A DNA stretch of 64,000 nt from Ascaris suum (lineage: Eukaryota > Nematoda > Chromadorea > Rhabditida > Ascarididae). The notes under the pieces were generated by a model. That model was not told the DNA's origin. It made no database searches and saw only the letters and a program-made list of their open reading frames with translations. Both the position numbers and the translations under genes were made by a program. Each line of letters starts with the position of its first letter. Position 1 is the stretch's first letter. The DNA lies in the NCBI GenBank assembly GCA_013433145.1, contig CM024187.1, positions 5,534,826 through 5,598,825 of the forward strand, in the 5' to 3' direction. This document shows positions 47,501-58,960 of this stretch, piece after piece.

Positions 47501-48187
47501 AGCCTCAGAAAAATCAAGTCACAGAGTCACCAAGAGAATAACTTATGCTTGACAATAAGGACTGAAATAAAATATTGAAGCACTCAGTTTCAAAAAACGC
47601 TCCATCCCTCTTGAGAAAATACAACGATCAAATTGAACCACTTGACAGTGTTTGCAAGCCTTTGCAATCTAATGGCATATGAAAAGTGAGGTTTAGCGGC
47701 GCAGTCGCTCCCCTTTCCTCCATCCATCTGTAAGAATTCACATGGAACGGGAATGAAGCGAAGCACGCTGAAGAAAGCGATTATTTCAGCTTGCTTCGTT
47801 CGGCTAAATTAAAACTCTCCAACTTTTCGCCCGTCTTAACTGAATAATTTTAGATTCGCTTCGCTCGCCTTATCTTACACAGAAAATCTAAGTTAGAGAA
47901 GCCGAAATTTCTCACGGATTAACGTAAATGTTTAAAAATTTTTGCTCCCTCAGCTATCTAAAAGCTGAAGTTAGAAAGAGCGTTCGAGACCTCACTCCCT
48001 CATAGCAACTAAAGCTCGATCTTTAGCTCCGGTGGAAATCTTTGATGAGCTATTCTGCGAAAAGATATCTTTGAATGCACACCACATCAACGGTAAAGAA
48101 CTGTTTTATACTGCTGTGAATGGAGTTCGTCGACAGCTCTTGATGGTTACCAGGATGAACGTTACTTAGCTGGAGAGCATTATTTTA
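44557..48187. other. No convincing gene; poly-G tract
   Basis: Frames of up to 133 codons (46076-46477, minus) fall within chance expectation. Contains the G tract at 45661-45690. Confidence 0.4.
45661..45690. repeat. G-rich tract
   Basis: About 30 bases of G with few interruptions, including a run of about 12 G; fits the simple G-quadruplex pattern. Similar to the tract at 22981. Confidence 0.85.
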
Positions 48188-49165
48188 TTAACAAGCTAGA
48201 AGAAAGTTGACAAAAGAGACACTCACTAGAAAGGAAGGAGGTAACTGGGGATTCCCCAGGTATGGCTTGGGTACGACGAGTATAGTGAATATTCGATACT
48301 GTTCCAACAGTGCTATAACATCTCATGGAACATTTGAAAACAGCAGAAAACCGAAAAATAAAGCGAAACATAAAGGGGAATAAAGGAAAAAACAAGCAGA
48401 ACTGACAGGTGATAATTTTTTGGGATAACGGGTTTTGTCCGCATTTCCAGAAATTTTCTTCCGCTTTTTGAAGAACCCTCCCAGTACAGCACTCACCACC
48501 GTCAAGAGGCTGCTGTTCGAAGGTATCGTTATTGAGTGAATTTGCACTCATCTGGTTTTGGAAGAACCGGCCGTAGGCCGCCCGATGCTCGAACAATGGG
48601 CCAAGGTTGGGAATCACTCTTCGTTCCCACTTCCGACATCTCCATTTTCCAACGCGTTCTTTAATTCTCCGCTCTCCTTCACTGTCTTTCTCCCACCTCT
48701 TGGACGGTTAAATTTTCTTGTAGTGACATCGGCGTCACGAAAATCTCCAAAAGCGCAGTCTCCAAAAAGTTTTTAAAAATCCGATCCTTCGCTTCGCATC
48801 CGTTGCTTGTATAGCAGTTTGCATAATCCTCTGGTTAGGGCCTTGGCCTCAGAGTATTTTTTAAGACGAAAGCCTCTTGATACGTTCCCCCAAGTTGGTT
48901 TCTCCCGATCCTCACAGAAAGCGCATTTCAAGCGATCGGTGGATATTACGAGCTGTCATCAATAGCGTCGCACTTTGTTGTTATTTCCAACGTGCTCAGC
49001 TTTCTTCAACGACACCCTCTGCCTCACTCTCTTTCGCACTACCGCCATCTCGCGCCGCCACCCGCCGCGCATCTCGTTGCACACGTACCGATTGGCAATA
49101 TTCCAACTGGGACTGAGCCCCGAATCGGTGCAGACGATAAATTGTTCCAGTGAAGTTGGGCGCAT
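48188..49165 (-). CDS. Possible three-exon gene, unknown function
   Basis: Exon 1 (49165 to about 49088) opens with ATG: MRPTSLEQFIVCTDSGLSPS, ending at a good donor (AATCG|GTACGT). Exon 2 (about 48698-48497) may start after GTCCAAGAG and reads VIPNLGPLFEHRAAYGRFFQ toward FEQQPLDG, ending at the excellent donor G|GTGAGT. Exon 3 (48312-48188) starts after GATGTTATAG, reads LLEQYRIFTILVVPKPYLGN and ends in two tandem TAA stops, the second inside an AATAAA polyadenylation signal. All three phases agree. The product would be about 140 residues. No family is recognised, the exon 2 acceptor is weak, and the model rests on splice logic alone. Confidence 0.36.
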
Positions 49166-49441
49166 TAGGTTGCTTTTTATTATTGACGTGATTGTCCAGT
49201 GGTGTGCTTTTTTAGTGCATAAAACAGATCAGTTTTGAGCCAGAAACCCATGTGAAAGAATTTTAACGTGTCTAATGCACACAGCATGCTTTCACTTACT
49301 TTCCATGAGCCTGAATTCAGCACCGATAAGCTGTGGGGTTGCGATTCATCGGTTGGATCTAGAGTGACTACACGAATGTGATTTACTTGTCGAAGTTATT
49401 TGCGTCGGGAATTGCCGTTGATGCGCTTTCCAAGTGACATT

Positions 49442-49987
49442 GCTTATGCGTCTTCTGAGAAATGTGCTCATGTTGAAAAGTGCCGATAGATGGTGTGTTC
49501 TCAGTGCATCATAGCTTCGAAATATTGTTCATATTTCGTTGCCACAAAGACAGCAACATTTCCGCGAATCTCAAAATACAGTGGATGAATGAATGGTACG
49601 CACTCAGGGCTAATTTAATGAAGTAACTTACAGTGTCCAACCAATGCATATTGCTCACGTTCGTAAATGCCGGAAATATAGTTGCTATTCAAGAAGGGCA
49701 AACGACGGCACATAACAGTGGAGCAACTTCGTTTACAACCATTCTCGTACTAATTTTAAAAGAACCGAAATAAAATCAGGTTAACTGGAACCTTGATTAG
49801 TTGACCAATCGGCATTACCTACGACACAATTGCGCCCCTGCAACTGTGGCACAGTCGAGATTAAATGCGTGTTTTCTGCAGAAATCCTCTACAATTTTCA
49901 ACAGCGTGTGCAGGATTCTGCAGAGTAGAGGACACACAGGTGTGTGAGCCAGCAGGAAGAGAATGCTGTTGAATATATGTGCCAAAC
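49442..49987 (-). repeat. Left copy of 546-bp inverted repeat
   Basis: Reverse-complement match to 57878-58423, same length, four mismatches by eye and no gaps. Both outer flanks are unrelated. It lacks the splice acceptor found just outside the right copy, so the exon pieces it carries (minus strand, about 49987-49819 and 49749-49689) are truncated at the 5' side. I read it as the derived copy. No terminal inverted repeats or target-site duplications are apparent. Confidence 0.97.
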
Positions 49988-52900
49988 CGCTATTTTAAAG
50001 GAGAACTAAAGAAGTTGTATTAATATTCCCAGGAATTGGGATTAATTCGATCACTATCTGTAGAGCACACTTGGGAAGCTATTCAGGATGCGGTCAAAAT
50101 CACGAGATGCAGAGCGGATTTATGTTAGCATAATTTAATGTAAGATGGAGTGATTTCGGGAGCTGGCTCATTGCTTAATTATTGCAGCACTTAGATTCAG
50201 ATTCCTGGATTATTGAAGAGTAGATGTTGGCGATTAAACAATCGAATAATCGAGATTGACTGAAATCAACTACCTTGCTATCGTTAAGGAATGTGAATGG
50301 ATAGAACAGTTTATTTGAGCAATAAAGAGTCCTTAAATTGTATCGCTATAAGAACTTGAATAATTCGCCACATTTTTCCGGCAAAGTTTCAATTTTGAAA
50401 CCTATGAGGGATTTAGGGAGTACAACGAGGCAAATATAAGCAAAATCCTTTCGTATTTCCTATCGTAGCGCAGGTAAGGAAAGCACGCTACTTCAAGTAG
50501 GCTTCAAGCTTGCAACACGCAGTCCTTCGTTATAAAGAGTTATGTCTATACTCTACATACGTCTGCTTCCTGCTTATATTTTTACCTGTGAACTAGTAGT
50601 TTCATGAAAGTTTGGGTTTAAATATGCTCACCCAATTGTGAAAACATCTTCTGAGTGTGTTTAAACTGTCTCGTTAGTGCGTGTGGCCTGATCTTGTTGC
50701 ACTTGTGGTCCAACTGCTAAAGACGTGATAGGTGGTACGTGTTTCGAAGTTGCCGACGGAATTGTTTTTGTGTTTTTCCTTCAGCTGTCACCCGCATGAG
50801 TGGGATTCAATTTCATTGGTTTGAAAGGAAGGCTCACTGTAACAAAAGAAAATATGCGAAATATCGCCAGGACGAAGGGAGAATGCTGCTGCTCTGTGCA
50901 GTCAGCTGGAAGTTGAAACGTCCATCGGGCGATTTGCTCAGCTGCGCAGTTTTTACGCGCTTTTGCTAGTTTTCTTCCAAGAGCACTTTATAGTGATATA
51001 TGTGTGTATCTGTCGAGTAGTTTCAACTCGAGAATTACTGAAGGCGGAGTTGCGAAATTTGACGATTATAAGGTCACCATTAAGTGGATCTCCTTTCCTT
51101 AAATGCAAATTGATCCACGAGCTCTGGAAAGGTTATATGCATAAAAAGTGCGAAAAAATTGCACTTTGTTTTTCTTCACTCACACTCGAAAAGATAGCAA
51201 TTCCATTCATTATAGCTTTAACAAGTGGTGCTTATATTTCTACTCGTCAATTTTCATTTTGTGAATTCGTGAAGTGAATTTGGTAGAATAATGCCTTGTA
51301 CAAGGATAGCGAACTTGATATGAATAGGAGTTACAGACTGATTTATTTGGACAGTGTGGCAGAGGAGTTGGCGTGGTAGGCGTTTTTCTATTTCTCCCGC
51401 TTAACGAACCGCTTTTACAACCTGTCAACAAATAATAAATACGTGGAGTAATGTTTCGTAAATTGGTTTGCTTGACCGCTGCCACAAATTTCCAAAAGAT
51501 CCGTTTTTGCAGCGTAACCCGTATAAAATGCGTACACGTTTTTTCCTCCATTTAAATAGCTCTAACTTTAAAAAGCGATAAGTCAGCTTGAAGAATAGTA
51601 CGCTAGATTTCGTTGTTGTAAGCACAACGCCGATTAAGTGTCATAACGTTGACTTCAATGATTCCCGAGTTGAGTTTACTGCACATGCAGACAGACAAAC
51701 AAACACACACAGGCATCCTTTTGTAAGTAGATTTACTAAAATGCATGAAAAGAAACCCAAATGTTTCGATTCTAATGACATCTTCATCCCGATGATATAT
51801 GGTGCATTTCCTTTCACTTTTCAATGTTCTCTCGCACCTGAACATTTATATGATCATGAGGTGTTGGGCTTTTATGTGCTGTGCGAGAGTATCGTCGCAG
51901 TTTTTGGGCGGCTGAAATATTTGTTCTTGAGACCGTTAATGTTGGAATAATATAGCCATCATCCTTGTCAAAAGGTAAAATGCAATAAAGCTTGCCACCA
52001 CGATGATCAAACAGCCGATGTCAATAAAATATGAATTCATAGATTTACCCGAAATCAAAATGCTTTAGACGATTAGTGGACGCAAAGACAATGTGTGCTG
52101 AGACGACATCAAGAGGAAGTTTTCCCACACTCTTACGACCCTGAAAAGTTATATAAACAGAATGCAACGTTGGACTAGCACAATTAGAAGCTGTGACCTC
52201 CTAATAAATCACCTAGATAGGAATAAAAGAGCAATTTTTAAGCACAGTATGAAATCTAGCTGGCGATATTAAAGCGAGTTCACATTGAAAACGTTTAGAC
52301 GAGTTTCATCGTTTCTTCTATATGGGCCTGAGAAATATTTCGTTCTTTTGAAACGTATTTGCATATTTTCGGGCATCTCTGTTTCCGGTTCGGAAAACGG
52401 CGACCAAATTCACCTGTTTAATGCCAATGAAGTTGTTGCTGTGAAAAATGTTTTGCCGACTGCTCCAACGTGTCTATGAAAACCTTTTGCTGTTTCCGTT
52501 TCATTTTGCATCCGGACCAGTTTTCATATGAGGCACTATTCAGAATCTGCAAAAAATCCGGTCCCGGTCATGGACAGGACGGAGACTGGTTTGGCCCGCA
52601 GCCACACAAAAGTGACGTAACCCCGACCCTGGCTGGGCGACCGCATTTTATCATCTCGGAGCCAAATCGGGTTTTAATCTGTATCCAAGTGATCATGAGT
52701 TGAATGCGGTCCCAGTCCATGTTGTGACCGAAATTGATACTAAATTCATCCTCGACCCTCTGACTTTACAGAAATTAAAACGTTAAAGCTTATACAACTT
52801 GTGCTTCGTGATCCACTTTGAAAGCATCATAACGCGAATTAAAGCGCATCTAGAAGTGTGTATTCTTTGATTTCGTTTATCCACTTGAAGGTTCAGATAA

Positions 52901-53697
52901 ACCCCGGGAGGGATTTTGCGGAAATACCGTCTTTTACTGGTAAAGCAATTAGTCTTTCAAAATACTATGAACAGAAATCTGAATAAAAACTGTGAGTGTT
53001 GTTCTGAGTAATTTTGCAGCGATTCTTTTTGTCATTCTTATTGCTTTTCAGAATATTCGCAATTTCTTAGAGCGTTCATCCACTCTTCACTTATTTTGTG
53101 ATGGAAGTTTCATGTTCCTTAGTAACTGCTGATTTTTTCTTATAATAAATGAAATATGAGCTACGTAATCGGCGAACGATGTGGTCTAGTATTTGTTCTG
53201 GGGCTTTCGATCGCTACTTCTTGCTCAGCGGCAGACTGCTGCAGGCTCTTGTTCAACTTCCTGATTTCCGGCTCCACTTCTTTCTTTTTTTTTAGTTTAT
53301 AGAGGTGGAAATAACATCATATAAACGGCTTGGGTTAAATCCCTTTTCAATCCTTTTCTTAGGGACGGAGGTCGGATTTAACACAAATCTCTCTCGTAAA
53401 ATTCGGCTGATTCGCACACTCATTTTTTTTTCGGCCAGTTGGTCCATTCGACGGGTGGAGGATGTAGGCTAATCCAAAGTTAAAGCGATGGGTTGAAATA
53501 GAAATGAGCTCAAAATTTAAGAAAAGAGCGGTATTCAAACCGGCTGGAACTTACAGGCTGTTGGTTGGAACTGCACTCCTAAATTTGGCCGACTAAACCT
53601 GTTCGAGCGCATTTTACTTGTAGTGGCTGATTACCACAAAAAAGAAATATCTTTCCTGCGATCCTGGTTTTACAGCTGGAATGTTGGTTTTTATCAT
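49988..53697. other. No convincing gene; GC-rich palindromic segment
   Basis: DNA enclosed by the inverted repeat. Apart from the GC-rich segment near 52550-52740, it is AT-rich with short frames (the longest, 120 codons at 51588-51950 plus, has no motif). Confidence 0.4.
52550..52745. other. GC-rich segment with imperfect inverted arms
   Basis: Much richer in G and C than its surroundings and open in several frames on both strands. The left part carries CGGTCATGGAC and CTGGGCGACCGCATT; the right part carries near-reverse-complements (AATGCGGTCCCAG, GTCCATGTTGTGACCG). This could fold as one large imperfect hairpin and may be a decayed foldback element or a former exon. Confidence 0.4.
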
Positions 53698-54782
53698 TTA
53701 ATGCATTGGTGATATAGTCTTTGCCTCCCTTATATGGTACCGTTGAATTTGTTGTCGTGAAAGGTGTAACGTTTGCAAAGTTTCAGTGAAATTAGCTGAT
53801 TGTGGAAGGCACGGCTGCAAAGTGTCCAATGAATAGGAGACGGAAGCTTTTTGGAGGTGTTGTGAAGGGGATTGTAACAGTTTATCGGACAGTTTAGAAC
53901 ACAATGCTGTGGAGCTGAAAAGGGTGGCTGAAGTTTCATTAGCCGCTCAAGAGTATTCTGGACGGAAATTCTAGCAATAGAATCAGATTCCCAGAAAAGA
54001 ACGTTTTCCGGTAATGCTGTCATTGTGGCGGAGTTTTCTTTACACATCAGTGCTTATACTCTTGCATAAGCTTTCTTATATTAGTGTACTTATAAGCCCT
54101 AGAACTGAACATGCTGTTTTTGTACCATATTTGAGCTTTTCAGAATTGATGCACTGCTTAACATTTATTATATTTTCCTTAATATTCAAGATCTATTACA
54201 TTCTGCTGAAGTTTATACATTTCCTACCGAAAAATTCCTCAGCACCGTATTTGACAAATTCGGTTCAACAAGTGAATGGTTAATTATTTTTCGAGGTTTT
54301 TCTAAAGTCTTAGCATGTGTGAATCTGAAAAATAAAATTGTTGTATTGTTATTAACCTAGAATTTCAACAACTCAAAAATGTTTGCACATATTTATTCCA
54401 AAAAAAAGGAAGGTATATTGCATTCAAACGTTTTCAATAGTTTTTGTGCAATAGCGTTATCGAAATGTGGCTATACTCTGACTCTACTCTCTTCTCCTCT
54501 AAGTTAGCACTTTCCTATATTTTGCATCGATGCAAAACATTTGCACTGTTATCGATGCTTTACAGCGTAACATTGCGAAGTTTCAACTTGATGTTTACTT
54601 CTAGAAGTTTTGTCCAATATACTCCAATTGCTATAAAGAAATGCTGCATCTGCGGCGATGTTTGGCGAGGAGAACATCGTACTAATGAGGTGCTCGCTGT
54701 TATTGTTGTTGTCTGAATTTGTTGTTGATGATGCTACGCGATGCTGTTGATAAGAGTTATTCAAGGAAAAGGCACTTTCCAT
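53698..54782 (-). CDS. Weak candidate gene, Ser/Asn/Gln-rich product
   Basis: Two minus-strand segments look protein-like. From ATG at 54782 the frame reads MESAFSLNNSYQQHRVASST, then an Asn-rich run and STMFSSPNIAADAAFL. At 53914-53698, after the strong acceptor CACCCTTTTCAG, a 72-codon frame reads LSDKLLQSPSQHLQKASVSY and ends ISPMH. Such composition is common in transcription-factor tails, but no DNA-binding domain is visible between them and the phases do not join directly. They may be unrelated or chance. Confidence 0.22.
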
Positions 54783-54893
54783 TGGCAGTATGTAAAAAAA
54801 TGAGTTTTTGAATGTATTCACTTGGCGATATTCAGTGATGCATTTGTTCGGTTGAATCGTAAACGAAACGTTGATGGTATCGGCATAAGGCAC

Positions 54894-57859
54894 CGATCGT
54901 TTTTATTTGTTCGGGCAAACGAGTCCGTTGTGCTATGTGTGATTCGACTCCTCTTTCAGGATAACGTTATTATTCGTGTTTCTTCAGAAACTTTTGCACT
55001 CTCTACTGCATCTCTTATGAGAAATCAGAACACGTTTGCAACGATTAAAGGTATGTCTTTTACAATTCAGTATCTCTAATTTTTACCTTTGTTCAATATT
55101 AAGAAAAGAAACGTGAGCTAGAGTCGGTAAGAGATTGTGGGTTTCATTCGCAGCAGGATGAGACTGTGTCAACACACTTCAGTAAGGAGCAGAACGGTGC
55201 TGCTAAGTGGATTTCGAGAATGTCGAGCCGATGCCAAACTTCATTAGTGGGATTTTCAAAGTGGAGGAATGTTGAAAAATGCTTTTAAAATCTTGTAGTT
55301 GTCACTTTCTCGGTGGATTTGGTTATATTTCTCCTTTCCTGTGTGCTCATTTCGTCATCAAACATCAGTAGAGGGATCGATCATGAAGATTGTGAAAACC
55401 CTAAGCAAATACTTGAAAAAGTCTTTAGTTTATTCTCATCTCCGTTTCCGGTTGCTTGGTTGCTGACCGCGTCAAACATTTACAGCCTTTCAAGGACATT
55501 TCCAGCATTTCCATGCTTGAAACCAGCAATCGATGACGATTGATTGCGATCTGAGCGTCACTGGAGTTGTTTTAGTTGTTCGATCACTTGGCGCTTTTTG
55601 ATGCTGCATTAATAGAATGAAACCAGAAGCCTTCAAATGGATGCACGCAAATAACCACCGATGTTTCACGTCGTCGGCTGTAACTGCACTCTAGTCGAAC
55701 TTTCTTCAGTTATTATTGTTCGCGTTTAGCATCGCAATATGAATTCTCGCTTATTACTATTTGTTTTAAAAAATATGGTAAAGAGATCGGTATTGTTAGG
55801 CGTCGATTTGCAATTAAGGTTGAGCAGTGTTGGCAGGCGTCGTTCAAGTTGCGTTCTCTCTCCATTTCGCACACTCTTAGTCTTTTTCTCCTCTCTCGGC
55901 CATTTTATGCACTCGTAATCGTTTTACTCTCTCTATGCCTACAATTTTGCGCTCACAACCTTTTTGCGCACTCCTCATGAGGATTTTTTGGGCTTGAGCT
56001 TTATTGCGGTAAGTGGTGATATTCAACCGCCATTATGAGACAGGTCGTCGAACCTTACACCTGTGATTAGTTGTGGTTATGATTTAACGAATTGAAAACC
56101 ACACAAAACCGTCACTAAGTATCATATATGTGACATCGTAATGCGTCGTTGGTGGTCATACAAAAAGATTGAATGGCTGCGGTGGGATTTTTGAAGCCGG
56201 CAATAAAGGAATGCATTGCGAAACATATAAAAGCTTGCGAAAAGAGGCAAATAGATGTGGGTAGGAGAATAAGATAAAGTGCCACTAGAAATATTTTGAG
56301 GGGACGGGGAGAGAGGTGGAGAGGGTCCCATTGCATATTGAAAGTGAAAGTGTAAAAATGAATAGTGAATACGGAAGAAAGGAACTGTGTGAGGAACGTG
56401 ACGAGAATACCATTGATAGATGTGAATTGGTGAGCGATGCGTTATTTCCCAAAGATTTTAGGCCGAAAAATAATCGCTAATCAATGGTCTAATATCAGTG
56501 ACGCATTGCAACGATTATATGCGCTTGTCTAGTGAAAATATGCAATATTCCATTAAACGTATCAACGTCGAGTGTGTAGGGCAGTTGAATAGTCCAACAC
56601 GTTGAGGAAATTATGAAAGCAATTGTGAGCAGTATCCGATAATCGATGAAGAGGAAATTTCTAGGCTGAGATCAACACCTTGAGAACGTTCACCTTAAAC
56701 TTTTACTGCCACGTGAATATGAGAACTCTGGTAGCAGCATCCCGGATTGCAGTCTGCCAGTACTTAATTAAAGCGGCGAGTAAGAAAGGCTCTTGGAGGT
56801 TTGTAAAAGTATAGAAGGAAGAGCATTGATTTGCCTTCTTACTACAGTGTTTCAAACGATGTCTACCGTCTTCACCAGAGTTGTGTACGGCCGTTCCTAG
56901 AGCATGTTAGTGGAGGTTCTCAGTAGTAGATAGCTAATCTAGAATCCACCTTCCTTCCTTTCATTTCTTCGTTATCGATTAGAAGACCTTTTCCATTTCC
57001 TGCACATCAGATCGCCTTCCTTTTATCATCTTGACGATCCACCTGTTGATCACCTGAGCAGCTGAATAAAAAAACGTGCGAAAAATTTTAAAAAATTTGT
57101 TGAGATACCTGGCGCAAAGCATATTCCATTCAGTTCAATTCGTAACATTACGAAGAATACGCGAAACTCCGTGAATTAGTCTGTAAAATGAACGTTTAGA
57201 AAGAAAATAACAGAAAAGAGGGGTGGGGTGGCTGTCATTCCGTTTAGAGGCAATGAGGGCTGTCCCGATGCACCACCCTCTCCCCTCCCTCTTTCTCTTG
57301 CCCCACTTCCTCGTTTTTGCACCAACCGTAATGCTTTTTGAAATATTCAATTATCTCAATTCTGTCGTTGAGATTTTCAAATGGCCACTGCTTCCAAAGC
57401 CTGGTAATTGTTGGAAACTAGGGCGTACGGAGAGCCTCTGCAAAATTCAGGTTTAATTGAAAGGGATGGCTCGAAAAGCTGTTATAGCCATGGATACTAT
57501 CCCCACAGATTAAAATTCTTGAATATGCACCTGCATCTTCTGCTATCCTAAAAGAAATTGGTGGTGAAGTTTTAATGGTTCAAGAACGATTCGTATCCCT
57601 CCCTCTGCATGCCTCATTTATGGGCGCAACAATGTGTTGTTTGTTGATGCATCTGTGTCGGTTCGTAACAGCCAGCACACACAGCCATTATGTCCCGATG
57701 ATGGCGACTCTTTGGGTCGGGTGTTGTGTTCACCGAGGTCTTTTGGAACTAACTGAAAAGGTCTTTGAAATTTTGTTAAGTTTTTGGAAAACTTCTTGTC
57801 TTTTACAGTATAGATAGAGGAATTATCCCTGCTAACACAGTTTCGTTAGTTTTCTTCAG
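54894..57859. other. No convincing gene
   Basis: Contains the tRNA-like fragment at 55113 and short frames only. A 76-codon frame at 55313-55543 looks secreted but has no ATG. The 80-codon plus-strand frame at 57575-57817 could hold an upstream exon of the gene ending at 58176, using a weak donor (CGAG|GTCTTT). Confidence 0.38.
55113..55155 (+). other. tRNA-like fragment
   Basis: GAGTCGGTAAGAG resembles a D-arm/A-box and GGGTTTCATTCGC resembles a B-box, but they are only about 10 bases apart, as if the anticodon arm were deleted. Not a working tRNA. Confidence 0.22.
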
Positions 57860-58176
57860 AATTGCTTAATTACAGCAGTTTGGCATATATATTCAACAGC
57901 ATTCTCTTCCTGCTGGCTCACACACCTGTGTGTCCTCTACTCTGCAGAATCCTGCACACGCTGTTGAAAATTGTAGAGGATTTCTGCAGAAAACACGCAT
58001 TTAACCTCGACTGTGCCACAGTTGCAGGGGCGCAATTGTGTCGTAGGTAATGCCGATTGGTCAACTAATCAAGGTTCCAGTTAACCTGATTTTATTTCGA
58101 TTCTTTTAAAATTAGTACGAGAATGGTTGTAAACGAAGTTGCTCCACTGTTATGTGCCGTCGTTTGCCCTTCTTGA
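57860..58176 (+). CDS. Last two exons of an unknown Cys-containing protein
   Basis: Exon 57860-58046 follows the strong acceptor GTTTTCTTCAG and ends at CGTAG|GTAATG. A 69-nt intron ends at TTTTAAAATTAG, and exon 58116-58176 completes the frame to TGA. The join is in phase (AG|T = Ser). The product reads SILFLLAHTPVCPLLCRILH, then KIVEDFCRKHAFNLDC, and ends VNEVAPLLCAVVCPS. It has several cysteines between amphipathic helices, loosely saposin-like, but I assign no family. All but the first 18 bases lie in the duplicated 546-bp unit. The C/T difference between copies in exon 1 is synonymous in this frame, mild support for coding. Confidence 0.4.
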
Positions 58177-58423
58177 ATAGCAACTATATTTCCGGCATTT
58201 ACGAACGTGAGCAATATGCATTGGTTGGACACTGTAAGTTACTTCATTAAATTAGCCCTGAGTGCGTACCATTCATTCATCCACTGTATTTTGAGATTCG
58301 CGGAAATGTTGCTGTCTTTGTGGCAACGAAATATGAACAATATTTCGAAGCTATGATGCACTGAGAACACACCATCTATCGGCACTTTTCAACATGAGCA
58401 CATTTCTCACAAGACGCATAAGC
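57878..58423 (+). repeat. Right copy of 546-bp inverted repeat
   Basis: Pairs with 49442-49987 in opposite orientation, 99% identical by eye, about 7.9 kb away. It retains intact splice sites around its exons, including the acceptor 18 bases outside the unit, so it is the likelier source copy. Confidence 0.97.
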
Positions 58424-58539
58424 GTAACAAGATAATAGATAATAGTGGATTTCTTAATTAGCAAACCGGGAGCGAATTTTTTGCCGTGGTATTTAGTTAT
58501 ATAATTTTGTGTTGTAATAGTTTTAGAGTGGCCTAGCGA

Positions 58540-58960
58540 CGCGCAACCACTAGCGAGCGTTTTTGGGTGCTCGCCCCAATGGACGCGTGCTATCCGTGCT
58601 CATCGAGAAGTGGCCGTACCCTCACATCTTCAGATCGGTAGGATTTTTTATTTTTTCAGACAGCCTGTTTGAAATAGCATTTGTCTTATTATAGCTACAG
58701 AATGCTCAAATCTTTTATATTTGTTGATCGATGACGTCATATTAGGGTGTCGTTGACATATTGATCGACAGTTTTTGACTGCCAGTTGTGGTTTATTTAG
58801 TGTGAACGGAAAAGATGACTATAGATGTCGGTACTCTTTGGGCAGTGTGGCAGTGATTGAGCCTTTCTTCTCGTTCGAGAAGCGTCCGTCGTTGCGACGG
58901 GCACGGGATTGTGAGGGCGCCGCTAAGTCATTGACGTACCACTACATCCTTAAGCCTTAA
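58540..58960. other. GC-rich segment with three short hairpins
   Basis: Arms GCGAGC/GCTCGC at 58553-58574; CTTCTCG/CGAGAAG at 58867-58882; CCGTCG/CGACGG at 58886-58900. The last two are almost contiguous. A 61-codon plus-strand frame (58775-58960) runs across them, so structure and coding are alternative explanations. Confidence 0.5.
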
